Assembly: GCF_001428545.1 (NCBI RefSeq)
Contig: NZ_LMHZ01000035.1
Coordinates: forward strand, 1 to 34,554
Length of the DNA stretch: 34,554 nucleotides
Direction: 5' to 3'
Source of the DNA: Noviherbaspirillum sp. Root189
Lineage (GTDB): Bacteria > Pseudomonadota > Gammaproteobacteria > Burkholderiales > Burkholderiaceae_D
Shown here: positions 1 through 7,422 of the stretch, in pieces
How the letters are laid out: each line of letters starts with the position of its first letter
How positions within the stretch are numbered: the first letter of the stretch is position 1
Position numbers and translations under genes: made by a program
Notes under the pieces: model-generated
Databases searched by the model: none
Told to the model about the DNA's origin: nothing
Seen by the model: the letters and a program-made list of their open reading frames with translations, nothing else

Positions 1-228
1 TACCTCCACCGCTGCTCCGGTAGCTTCCGGCGGGAGCACTTCGCCGGGCGGGGCTTCCACCCGCTGGAACTACATCGCCTTATCACGGCGCACACCCGTA
101 ACTGCCTGTCGGCATTCCCTAAAGCGGCCGTTTGCCTGGCCACTGCGGGAAAACCTCGAAGTATTCAGCAAACGAAGAAGGCATTACAAAGGCTTTTTGC
201 CGCATCCGAGACCAATGCGGACATTTAG
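1..228 (+). CDS. C-terminal part of an unrecognised protein (partial, left edge)
   Basis: A reading frame is open from the first base to a TAG stop at 226-228, giving about 75 residues. It begins YLHRCSGSFRREHFAGRGF and ends LFAASETNADI. The first 45 or so codons favour G or C at the third position, as a real gene of this genome would; the last part does so less. The peptide is basic and rich in Arg and His, with no membrane segment and no motif I recognise. It could be the end of a transposase or of a chromosomal gene interrupted near here, or a chance frame. The 5' end lies outside the window. Confidence 0.4.
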   Translation, partial: YLHRCSGSFRREHFAGRGFHPLELHRLITAHTRNCLSAFPKAAVCLATAGKPRSIQQTKKALQRLFAASETNADI

Positions 229-327
229 ATTAAGACCTGCAATGGGGGCGATGTGGAAATAAGATGCATCAAAGCTGGGTTTATCAGGAACGAATATGGT
301 CGCATGCCCACTTAGATTGGAATGATG

Positions 328-1092
328 TCATGGCAGCGCCGACGTTGACTGGTCATTGAATTGCTTGAAAAATTCCACGTAATTCCCATTTGCTTCCGCA
401 AAACGCAAAGGCTTGACCCTCTCTACGCAAATTTCATTGGACTGCGGCGTATCGCCAAATAGGCGCATTGTTTCATCGATGAAATCTTTCAGCGGCATGG
501 CATGTGGGTCACTTGCCTGTCCAGGCCCCATCAATTCCGTTTGTACATAAGGCGGCACCAGCTCAAGTACTTGCAGCGACGTATCCTTGAGCTGGTAGCG
601 CAAGGACTGCGTGTAGGAATGGATGGCTGCTTTCGTCGCACAATAAGTCGGTGTGGCGGCCAGCGGCAGGAACGCCAGACCGGAAGAGACATTGACAATT
701 GCCCCCTGTGGTTGCTGCATCAGTTGAGAAAGCAGTGCGGCAGTCAGCCGTATCGGCCCAAGCAAGTTAGTGGTGATGATGGCTTCCGCGTCGTCAAGCG
801 AGCCATCCAGTATCTTTTCAGGCCGCATGATCCCGGCATTGTTGATTACAACATTAAGGCCTGGATAATCTTTACGGACTTGGTCGGCAAAACGCTGAAT
901 GGACCCGGCATCTGACATATCGACCGTTGCCGCACCCATGCCGGGATTGGCGGCTATCACCTGCTCCAACAGTTCTTTACGACGCCCGGCGATGACAACC
1001 TGGTTGCCAAGCCGGTAAAAAGCCTCTGCCAGTGCCCTTCCGATACCGGAACCGCCGCCAGTGATCAGAATCGTGTTTCCTTGCATTTTCAT
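328..1092 (-). CDS. SDR-family oxidoreductase (DltE-like)
   Basis: Short-chain dehydrogenase/reductase of 254 residues, normal for the classical SDR family, expected to be a soluble NAD(P)-dependent oxidoreductase. The cofactor glycine motif TGGGSGIG lies at residues 11-18, the structural NNAG follows near residue 85, and the catalytic Ser-Tyr-Lys set is visible in NVSS and YCATK. The Arg pair after the second strand (AGRRKE) suggests NADP preference, which is a family rule of thumb. I chose the ATG at 1092 because AGGAGA stands at normal distance upstream; an in-frame codon further up (1110) lacks such a site. The gene is divergent from the HxlR regulator and likely controlled by it. Substrate unknown; a role in quinone or aldehyde detoxification would fit the regulator family, but that is inference. 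Confidence 0.9.
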   Translation of the reverse strand: MKMQGNTILITGGGSGIGRALAEAFYRLGNQVVIAGRRKELLEQVIAANPGMGAATVDMSDAGSIQRFADQVRKDYPGLNVVINNAGIMRPEKILDGSLDDAEAIITTNLLGPIRLTAALLSQLMQQPQGAIVNVSSGLAFLPLAATPTYCATKAAIHSYTQSLRYQLKDTSLQVLELVPPYVQTELMGPGQASDPHAMPLKDFIDETMRLFGDTPQSNEICVERVKPLRFAEANGNYVEFFKQFNDQSTSALP

Positions 1093-1160
1093 GGTGAATC
1101 TCCTGTTCAAGTGAATGAAGTACGAAGCAAGGCGATGATAGAATCATTGCTTTAAAAAAG

Positions 1161-1189
1161 TAAGTAGGCACCCGAACGTGCCATACTTA
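1161..1189. promoter_or_regulatory. Palindrome between the SDR and HxlR genes, candidate operator
   Basis: TAAGTAGGCAC (1161-1171) is matched by GTGCCATACTTA (1178-1189), whose reverse complement is TAAGTATGGCAC, so the arms differ by a single inserted base around a 6-base centre. It sits in the short divergent gap just upstream of the regulator ATG at 1208. HxlR-family dimers bind such dyads next to their own genes, which makes this the best candidate operator for both genes. The binding itself is inferred. Confidence 0.6.
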
Positions 1190-1207
1190 CCAATAGGAGA
1201 GTATGGA

Positions 1208-1639
1208 ATGAATAAACCGTCCGGCGATCCATCTGCACCCAAAGAACATCTGCATGCCCCTGCATTGGCACAGATAGATCCCGAGGTGAACAATTTGGTT
1301 CGGGAAATCATGGCAAGAGTGGCAGATAAGTGGACCATGCTTGCGCTGGAAGTACTGGCGGAACACGGCCGTCTGCGCTTTACACGCATCGGCGAGCTGA
1401 TCGGCGATATAAGCCAAAAAATGCTAACAAAAACCTTGCGACAAATGGAAGCCGACGGACTGATCTTGCGTGAGATCTATCCAGTCATCCCGCCCAAAGT
1501 AGAGTATGAATTGACCGAGATGGGGCGAACCCTCGGAGCGGCTTTCTGCGGGGTGTGGTTATGGGCGGAAGAGAATCGGGAAGCGGTCATGAAAGCACGC
1601 CAGGAATTTCAGGCCAGGGCCGCTGGTTTGGTTGATTAA
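1208..1639 (+). CDS. HxlR-family winged-helix transcriptional regulator
   Basis: A 143-residue protein with the HxlR winged-helix signature: ADKWTMLALEVL (helix after the usual GGKW position), LRFTRIGELIGDISQKMLTKTLRQME (recognition helix region) and the wing PPKVEYELTEMG. I chose the ATG at 1208 because AGGAGAG at 1195-1201 gives ideal spacing; a GTG at 1178 would place the palindrome inside the gene. Many HxlR proteins sense quinones, aldehydes or disulfide stress through a conserved Cys near the N-terminus just before the first helix. That Cys is absent here; the only Cys is late, in AAFCGVW, so redox sensing of the usual type looks unlikely. It probably represses itself and the divergent dehydrogenase. 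Confidence 0.9.
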   Translation: MNKPSGDPSAPKEHLHAPALAQIDPEVNNLVREIMARVADKWTMLALEVLAEHGRLRFTRIGELIGDISQKMLTKTLRQMEADGLILREIYPVIPPKVEYELTEMGRTLGAAFCGVWLWAEENREAVMKARQEFQARAAGLVD

Positions 1640-1743
1640 CAGAATTTCCTCCACCAAGTTTGCTTCTGGCCGCAGGCTGCGATTGCGTAGCATCGTGTTG
1701 TCGGCTGTTTTAGGACAATTGTGGGCATTCGAAGTTTCCAAGA

Positions 1744-2100
1744 CTAGACACCAAAACGCTTAACATTATGTCCATGCTTTCTTAGCTCTGCCATGACCGG
1801 CTCGCAGTGGTCTTCCTGCACTTCAATTACACCATCCTTCACGGTTCCGCCAGAACCGCATGCCGTGCGCGACTGCTCGCCCAGTAAAGCCAGTGGAGTA
1901 GGATCGAGCGCTAGCCCCTTGATAAGCGTTACGCTCTTCCCACCCCGACCCTTGGTCTGGCGCGACACGCGTACCACACCATCACCTATGGGCACGGCCT
2001 TGGGCCTACAGCTGCACTCCGAGAGGGGCCGTCGGCATTCAGGATACATGCGTTCGTCATCAGTGGAATATACAAGGCCGCCGTTTGAACTACTCTTCAT
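1744..2100 (-). CDS. yciH: YciH/SUI1-like translation initiation factor-related protein
   Basis: A 118-residue protein of the bacterial SUI1/eIF1-like family. Family features visible are the opening GGLVYSTDDERM, the core GDGVVRVSRQTKGRGGKSVTLIKGL, and the closing TACGSGGTVKDGVIEVQEDH, which matches the CGCGG-x-KDGxIEIQ hallmark. E. coli YciH is similar in size and is thought to influence start-site fidelity, but the bacterial role is poorly defined. An N-terminal stretch with several Cys (PECRRPLSECSCRP) replaces the plain linker of short homologues and resembles a small metal-binding knuckle. Upstream there is only a weak ribosome site. It stands alone, transcribed toward the HxlR gene, and is probably a core-genome gene. 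Confidence 0.85.
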   Translation of the reverse strand: MKSSSNGGLVYSTDDERMYPECRRPLSECSCRPKAVPIGDGVVRVSRQTKGRGGKSVTLIKGLALDPTPLALLGEQSRTACGSGGTVKDGVIEVQEDHCEPVMAELRKHGHNVKRFGV

Positions 2101-2445
2101 GTCTACTCAGCAGTTTTTGAAGTGTGAATCGCCTGAGTTTAGCACCGCGTGACTGTCCATTCTTAGCCGCACCCTGCCCTTGTTAAATTCTGAAGAATGA
2201 CCGCTTGTGCGCGCTTTTCGGTCCTTCTTTACGTTGAAGCCTGAAGCGGACGAGGAGCTCTAGATCTATCTGCGAATAGCGCACGATGTACTCGTTACAT
2301 AAATAAAGTTCTAGACCGCACGACTGTAGGTCCCAATTAGAAATGTCGTGTTTCCCCCAAATAGAAATGTCGCATTTGCGGTTTGGAAATACGGCGATTC
2401 GTGAGTTGACGAAAGCTATGGGCATCTCTTTTACAGGAGGCGTCA
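2101..2445. other. Intergenic stretch ahead of the transposase relic
   Basis: No convincing gene. The stretch carries the two direct repeats listed separately and looks like the outer end of a degraded insertion sequence joined to DNA of unknown origin. The two overlapping frames of 65 and 90 codons here show no family motif and no coding-like base pattern. Confidence 0.5.
2332..2377. repeat. Two 22-bp imperfect direct repeats, likely IS terminus
   Basis: CCCAATTAGAAATGTCGTG plus TTT (2332-2353) and CCCAAATAGAAATGTCGCA plus TTT (2356-2377) differ at only three positions and are separated by two bases. Tandem sites of this kind are typical binding sites for transposase at the ends of some insertion sequences. 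A transposase start follows about 70 bases downstream, so I read this as the left end of the same relic. Confidence 0.6.
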
Positions 2446-2599
2446 ATGGCAACAACTGGGACCATTACCATGAGCATGCGCGAGATCGAGCGATCTCAAG
2501 ACGATCCAGGCGGTCGCCGATGGAAACATGCACGTTTTGACTTTTCAGTTGCGTATGGAATCCGGATCTCATCAGAGCTGCGAGCCCTTGCGGAATTAA
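2446..2599 (+). pseudogene. ISNCY-like transposase, N-terminal relic with frameshift
   Basis: A strong ribosome site AGGAGG (2435-2440) precedes an ATG at 2446. The first frame reads MATTGTITMSMREIER and the next frame, entered at about 2494, continues LKTIQAVADGNM. Joined across a one-base shift this gives MSMREIERLKTIQAVADG, the N-terminal signature I know from ISNCY (IS1202-like) transposases. After it the frame loses similarity and stops at 2597-2599, so only about 30 of some 400-450 residues remain. The rest of the element has been lost or replaced. Family placement is from memory of the N-terminal motif only. Confidence 0.55.
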
Positions 2600-2726
2600 T
2601 GCCGTTGTCCTTGACCTCCTGATCGGCGAGCAACAGATTCATGAGAACCAAGCACCAGAACAGGCATCGTGGCAAGCTCGCGCATTTGTTCGCCCCAACT
2701 GCTGGCGATGGCTATTAGCCGCCACA

Positions 2727-4274
2727 CTACTTTGCTTGGGGCTGTTCGGGCCGCCCGATGAGGCGCCAAGCACTAAAGGAGCTTGCCAGAGCAAGCGCGG
2801 CCGACAACAGCATGATCCAGCGGAATCCATAAATGAAAGCGTTGCCAACACTGGACTTTACCGCCATGTGTTCTTCCCTTGTCGCCATGACCGGCACATC
2901 AATCCCGGCGAGCCTGTCCCATTGCGCAAAAACTGCGCTGCTCACCATCGGCGACACTTTATGATCGAGGCCAGCCAGCGCATATCGAAATGCCAAGCTC
3001 ATCACAATACCAAAGAATGCAATTGCCAGCAGCGCTGCAAGCCTTGAGACGGCATTGTTGATACCGGAAGCGGCGCCTGCCAGGCTGCCGTCCAGGGCAT
3101 TCATCACGGTAGTCGTGAGCGGCGCCACGCTGATCGCCATGCCTAAACCAAGCAACATTACCGCCGGGAAGAACATGAGCCAATAACTGCCGCCGATCGC
3201 TGGCAGTGCGAACAGGCCGAAGCCCAGCGCAACAATAACGGGGCCGATCATCAATGGTTTCTTCGCGCCATAGCGGTCCACCAAGGTACCTGCCCAGCGC
3301 GACAGCAGGAACATAGTGAGGATCATTGGCAGCAAGGCGGCACCTGCCTGCAGTGCGGTATAGCCCTGCACCTGTATCAAATTGAGCGGCAGAAAATACA
3401 GGCTTCCTCCAAGGGCGGCATAGAGGAGAAAGGTGAGCAGGTTAGCACCAGCAAAGTCGCGCGAACGGAACAGTTTCAGCGAAACCAAAGGCGCTGGATG
3501 CCTGCGCTCCTGCAGCACAAAAGCCGCCGAAGCGATGGCTGCCAGTAACAGAGAGCCTATAACGCGTGAATTGAGCCAGCCAATCGTAGAGGACAAAATC
3601 AGACCGAATACTAGGAAGCCGAGACCAGTGCTGGCCAACGCGGCACCTAGCCAGTCCAAAGGGCCCGTTCCCCTACCTCTGCTTTCAGGCACATAACGTA
3701 AAGTGAGTAACAGTACCACCAGCGTCAGCGGGATATTGACTAGAAATGCGGCGCGCCATGACCAGTGCTCTATCAGGAACCCGCCCATTACCGGCCCCAG
3801 CGCGGCAGTGATCGCGGTATAGCCAGACCATGTGCCGATAGCCTTGCCGCGCACATCCGTCGGAAACGAGGCGGTGATCAGCGCCAAGCTGCCCGGTACC
3901 AGCAGTGCCCCACCCACACCCTGCGCAGCTCTCGCTATGATGAGCTGATGTATGTTGGCGGCCATGCTGCACCATACGGATGCTGCGGCAAACAACATGA
4001 CGCCGGTCAGAAACACGCGCCGCCGGCCATACCGGTCGCCTGCGCTGCCCCCTGCCAACAGTAGAGCCGCCAGAAATAGCGCATAGGACTCGATGACCCA
4101 CTGGACCTGCCCTGCGTTTGCGGTGAATTCATGCATCAGCGCCGGCAGAGCCACATTAACAACGGTGCCGTCAATGAAGGCCATGCTGGAAGCAAATATC
4201 GTCGCGGCCAGCACCATGGGGCGGGCCTGCACGGCGCACGGCGCATCAGCTGTGGAAGCAGTGCCGAGAATCAT
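2727..4274 (-). CDS. DHA2-family MFS drug exporter (14 helices)
   Basis: A 515-residue major facilitator protein of the EmrB/QacA (DHA2) type, a proton-driven exporter of drugs in the inner membrane. The first helix ends in the hallmark FIDGTVVNVALPAL; the loop after helix 2 has GDRYGRRRVFLTG (motif A); helix 5 has the antiporter motif with GPVMGGFLIEHWSWRAAFLVNIP. Helices continue regularly to near the C-terminus, and length is normal for the 14-helix group. A large periplasmic loop (residues about 430-475) precedes the last helix. The start at 4274 has a modest GGGA site upstream. No partner membrane-fusion gene lies beside it. Neighbours are IS relics, so it may be unrelated to the NRPS cluster, although it could add self-resistance. 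Confidence 0.9.
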   Translation of the reverse strand: MILGTASTADAPCAVQARPMVLAATIFASSMAFIDGTVVNVALPALMHEFTANAGQVQWVIESYALFLAALLLAGGSAGDRYGRRRVFLTGVMLFAAASVWCSMAANIHQLIIARAAQGVGGALLVPGSLALITASFPTDVRGKAIGTWSGYTAITAALGPVMGGFLIEHWSWRAAFLVNIPLTLVVLLLTLRYVPESRGRGTGPLDWLGAALASTGLGFLVFGLILSSTIGWLNSRVIGSLLLAAIASAAFVLQERRHPAPLVSLKLFRSRDFAGANLLTFLLYAALGGSLYFLPLNLIQVQGYTALQAGAALLPMILTMFLLSRWAGTLVDRYGAKKPLMIGPVIVALGFGLFALPAIGGSYWLMFFPAVMLLGLGMAISVAPLTTTVMNALDGSLAGAASGINNAVSRLAALLAIAFFGIVMSLAFRYALAGLDHKVSPMVSSAVFAQWDRLAGIDVPVMATREEHMAVKSSVGNAFIYGFRWIMLLSAALALASSFSAWRLIGRPEQPQAK

Positions 4275-4455
4275 CTTGTCGTTCCCATCTGGTCCGCCAG
4301 TAATGTCTCAAGAATTACAAATCGAGCGCATTGCGGCCTATGTCGCTGGCGAACCGACATCATCCACTAATTTGCGCCCGGTGCCCAGATTGAAGGCTGC
4401 GGCCACCGTTAAACGCCACCAGCCAGTTTCGAACAGATCATGTGATTCGTTTTCT

Positions 4456-4698
4456 GGACGCTTCCTATTGGTCACAGGCCATATAACCATTGCTGCAGGA
4501 AATGAAGGCGCAACATGTGCTCCAGTCCGATCGGAGGATGGCTATTGCCCTTCTTCAAATAGTGCGGCTCGATGCCGCGCATAATACCGCCCAGAGCATG
4601 ATACGCTCCATCGCCTGCAGGAATTCATTACCTCGCATTGGCTTGCGATACTGTACCAATTCTTGGTTTTGGGCCATGGACAGGGTCCGCTCTTTCAT
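4456..4698 (-). pseudogene. IS5-family transposase, N-terminal relic
   Basis: Reading leftwards from an ATG at 4698, the first frame gives MKERTLSMAQNQELVQYRK, then RGNEFLQAMERIMLWAVLC. Similarity then continues in another frame as GIEPHYLKKGNSHPPIGLE and HMLRLHFLQQWLYGL. These match the start of IS5-group transposases (FLxxMDRxxPWxxLxxLIEPHYPK, then MLRIHFLQQWF). One frameshift and an in-frame stop after LYGL break the gene, and the catalytic DDE region is missing. It is a dead fragment lying between the exporter and the repeat-rich region. Confidence 0.65.
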
Positions 4699-5141
4699 GG
4701 TCGCCTTTATGAAGAGGAATCAACAGCACGTATAACGCTCGGAAACAAAACTCGTTTAGTTATTCAGCATCACTTTAATCGGAGTCTAACCGGCGCTGAG
4801 AACCCCCTTCCGTCCTCGGTATTGGCAAAGCGAGTCATTTCAAAGGGTCACGGCGGAAGCCGTATAATGTCTAAACTTTCCGAGTTAAAATATTTTCCTA
4901 ATGTTCGAACCGTGAAATCGCTAAGTAGCTAAGGGAATACCTGGCCTTGAGAGTGGCACACGATGCAATGATGAAGCGTTCCCTCAAAGTCTCACCTTAT
5001 CGGACTAATTGTCGATCAATCCAATACGAAGGATCCGAACGTGAAAGCACGTTTCGGCAAGCTAGACCGAGGGAATGTGGAGAACGGCGGCTAACCATCG
5101 CATAGCGGAAGTTTAGAGACAAATTGCTGACTGGTGAAATC
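4699..5141. other. Gene-free stretch between IS relics
   Basis: No gene can be supported here. Codon-like structure is missing in all frames and the stretch looks richer in A and T than its surroundings. A 21-codon frame starting at 4867 (MSKLSELKYFPNV) ends quickly and has no ribosome site. I see no tRNA or other stable RNA. It is most likely debris from old insertions. Confidence 0.5.
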
Positions 5142-5287
5142 GACCGATTCTGTTGAAAAAGTCTGACTGCAATACGAAGAACATAGCAAATTCACTGTAC
5201 TGATTCGCCGGACGAATCTCTTGCTAAACAAATGCCGTTTAGCAGAACGATTGGATATTGCACGGAAGTTTTTCAACAGAATCGGTC
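5142..5287. mobile_element. MITE-like element, 146 bp, with 19-bp perfect inverted repeats
   Basis: GACCGATTCTGTTGAAAAA (5142-5160) is the exact reverse complement of TTTTTCAACAGAATCGGTC (5269-5287). Just inside, both arms share TGCAATA at nearly the same distance (CTGCAATAC on the left, GTGCAATAT on the reversed right), so the homology runs further inwards than the perfect core. The interior holds no gene. The GATTCTGTTGAAAAAG-type end is familiar from transposon termini. No clear target duplication flanks it. A related sequence, GATGATGTTGAAAAAAGGC, lies at about 5380-5400 ahead of the IS1182-like gene and may be that element's own end. Confidence 0.65.
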
Positions 5288-5445
5288 AGCTACTGTCCGC
5301 CCGTGTTACGCATGAGACGTCAGGTGATGTACGCTTACCGGTCATTCGCCAACATGTATGCTACTTCTGTAATCGGCCGATGATGTTGAAAAAAGGCTTC
5401 TTGATCTCTAACGAGGAGATCGTATTGTGACAGGACGACATCATC

Positions 5446-6141
5446 ATGGAGGCTGTCATGATGGGCAAGCAACTTATTCCTCGGCAACGTACTGAGCTCA
5501 TTAATTTAGAAGAATTCGTCCCATAGAACCATTTGCTGAGAGCCATTGACCGTCATCTCGACCTGACGGAATTCCGCCAACATCTAACAAACTTCTATAG
5601 CCAGATAGGACGTCCTTCTGTCGATCCAGAACTGATCATCCGCATGCTCATCATCGGCTATTGCTACGGAATTCGTTCTGAGCGCAGGGTGTGTGAAGAG
5701 GCGCATCTGAATCTGGCGTATCGCTGGTTCTGTCATCTTGGCATCCATGAAAGAGTCGCGGATCATTCGACCTTCTCCAAGAACCGCCATGGTCGGTTTC
5801 GCGATAGCGATGCTTTCCGTGAATTGTTCGAGTCAGTACTACGCCGGTGTATGGCCGAGAACCTTGTGAGTGGCGAAGGCTTTGCCACGGATGCGAGCGT
5901 CATCAAGGCCGATGTTCGGCGCCAGCATGCGGTACGAGGTGTACTAGAGATCGACTGGGGCAATCCCGATCAATGGTCCCGTCCAGTCAGAGAATACCTT
6001 GCTGCATTAAACGCAACCAATCCTCTCGCCGATGGACTGAACCCGTCGAACAGCTTACCTAGGCGCTCCAGCATACGAATTACCCCGAAAAGAGCGGACA
6101 TGACAGCGTTTAGTGCAGTAAGTTTTTCCTGGTGGCTGTAG
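5446..6141 (+). pseudogene. IS1182-family transposase, interrupted and truncated
   Basis: From an ATG at 5446 the frame reads MEAVMMGKQLIPRQRTEL, reaches a TAG stop at 5524-5526, and continues in the same frame with NHLLRAIDRHLDLTEFRQHL. The later part keeps family motifs: GRPSVDPELIIRMLIIGY, SERRVCEEAHLNLAYRWFC, HSTFSKNRHGRF and EGFATDASVIKADV, which includes the first catalytic Asp of the DDE set. After about 6056 similarity ends and the frame closes at 6141, so the remaining catalytic residues are absent. An intact family member has about 450-500 residues. The gene is dead through a nonsense codon and 3' loss. Confidence 0.85.
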
Positions 6142-6393
6142 TCTAGTCAAGTTTGCTTGGCAGACTAGGCATTTGATGCGGTAGTTCTCTGAGGAAACGT
6201 GCGTGATGGCATCGGACGCGGGTCATGGCTGTCTTACAAGCTGTCGCGGCTAGATCCGATTATCAGAAGACCAAGCCAGTCAATATGGCGAAGCTGTTGG
6301 CAGTGCTCGCCGTCTTCCGGTCTGCCTAGTCCAACTTCGCTCCTGTATCAGCCTTGAGTGGCATTGACCCTCCATCGCGCGGCTTGGACATCG
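6142..6393. other. Junction between IS debris and the NRPS cluster
   Basis: No gene is supported. A short frame ending at about 6330 reads YQKTKPVNMAKLLAVLAVF and could be the tail of another transposase, but this is too little to assign. The stretch marks the left border of the biosynthetic cluster, whose last leftward gene stops at 6394. I see no strong hairpin terminator. Confidence 0.4.
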
Positions 6394-7323
6394 TCAACTC
6401 TCGACCTTTCCCCAATATTTTTGCATCAATGTGTCGTTGTCGCTCTCCCAAAAGCGTTGGAAAAGTACGGAACGAAGCGGGCTGTACGGGCAGCCTTCAG
6501 GTACGCGGATATTGATGAACCATTCGCGAATCTCCCGCTTCCTGAAGCCTGCGGTGATAGCGTCAATTTCAACCTTCGAGAGGCCCGGGTGCCACAGGTC
6601 CACGATGAGAACAACCCGCTGTTGTGATGAGCCGTTATAGGTTTCGTGGCGATACGAATCCGAAAAGAACAGCACTTCCTTCTCTTTCCAAGTCAAAGTC
6701 TCCCCGGCCACCCGCAGCCAGCAACCGGCCGGCACGCGCAATCCTAAGTGGCAGCGAATTCGAAAGCTATCCACGCTGTAATGCGGCAACAGATGCGTCC
6801 TGGGTTCGTGCGACGAGAAGATCATGTCGCTCCATGGATAGACGTGGCTTGAGAGAGCAAGCGATTCCACAATTTTGGTCGTCCTCGGAACCCGTTCCGC
6901 AGGGGGAAGCCGCTCGCCCATGTGATAGATCGGAAATACGTCCCAGCGCCCGCCGTTGAGCCCGCCCTCGGTATAGGCATGGTAGTCGATGCCATCGGCT
7001 TCGGCGAGAATGGTCTGGTAGGATGCCTTCAGTGCCTCGGCAGCATCCGCCAGTGCGCTGAACTCGTTGACGGAGTAAACGGCCCGATAGTCGAGCCCGG
7101 GAAAGATCGGTAGTAGACTCGTGTCCTGGTGCAGCGCCTTGGTTTCGTGGCTTGTTCCCTCAAGAATGGACAGATACTGCTTAACACGATCAAGCTCTGA
7201 GCCGGCCGACATCACGCGGTCATAGTAACCGCCTGCTTTCATCACTTCAATGATACGTGACCAGATAGCCTCGCGCGCCGCTGTGGCAGAATCCGTGTTC
7301 GATAATTTTAATGGACGATTCAT
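6394..7323 (-). CDS. Aspartyl/asparaginyl beta-hydroxylase-like dioxygenase (AspH family)
   Basis: A 309-residue protein with a C-terminal AspH-type Fe(II)/2-oxoglutarate oxygenase fold. The two iron-binding His are visible: His181 in HLLPHYSVDSFRIRCHLGL and His226 in FFSDSYRHETYN. The 2-oxoglutarate-binding Arg is likely Arg236 in QQRVVLIVDLWHPGLS. The family uses only two His and no acidic ligand, and none is seen. About 130 residues precede the fold. Known relatives beta-hydroxylate Asp/Asn side chains or, as LpxO, acyl chains. It is the last gene of the leftward unit beginning with the phosphopantetheinyl transferase, 99 bases after the aminotransferase, and a GGAAAAC site precedes the ATG. 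A role in hydroxylating a residue of the peptide is inferred. Confidence 0.85.
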   Translation of the reverse strand: MNRPLKLSNTDSATAAREAIWSRIIEVMKAGGYYDRVMSAGSELDRVKQYLSILEGTSHETKALHQDTSLLPIFPGLDYRAVYSVNEFSALADAAEALKASYQTILAEADGIDYHAYTEGGLNGGRWDVFPIYHMGERLPPAERVPRTTKIVESLALSSHVYPWSDMIFSSHEPRTHLLPHYSVDSFRIRCHLGLRVPAGCWLRVAGETLTWKEKEVLFFSDSYRHETYNGSSQQRVVLIVDLWHPGLSKVEIDAITAGFRKREIREWFINIRVPEGCPYSPLRSVLFQRFWESDNDTLMQKYWGKVES

Positions 7324-7422
7324 AAAGTTTTCCGGGTAACCGTTCGATCTGCCAATCGTTTCTGCTCACGTGGACGAAGCTGGGCGATGATGCGCCTTGC
7401 TGTCGCGCCCGATTTACAGCCC

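Noticed and set aside
4867-4932. Small frame MSKLSELKYFPNV and on to a stop
   Set aside because: Only 21 codons, no ribosome site, AT-rich surroundings and no recognisable family.
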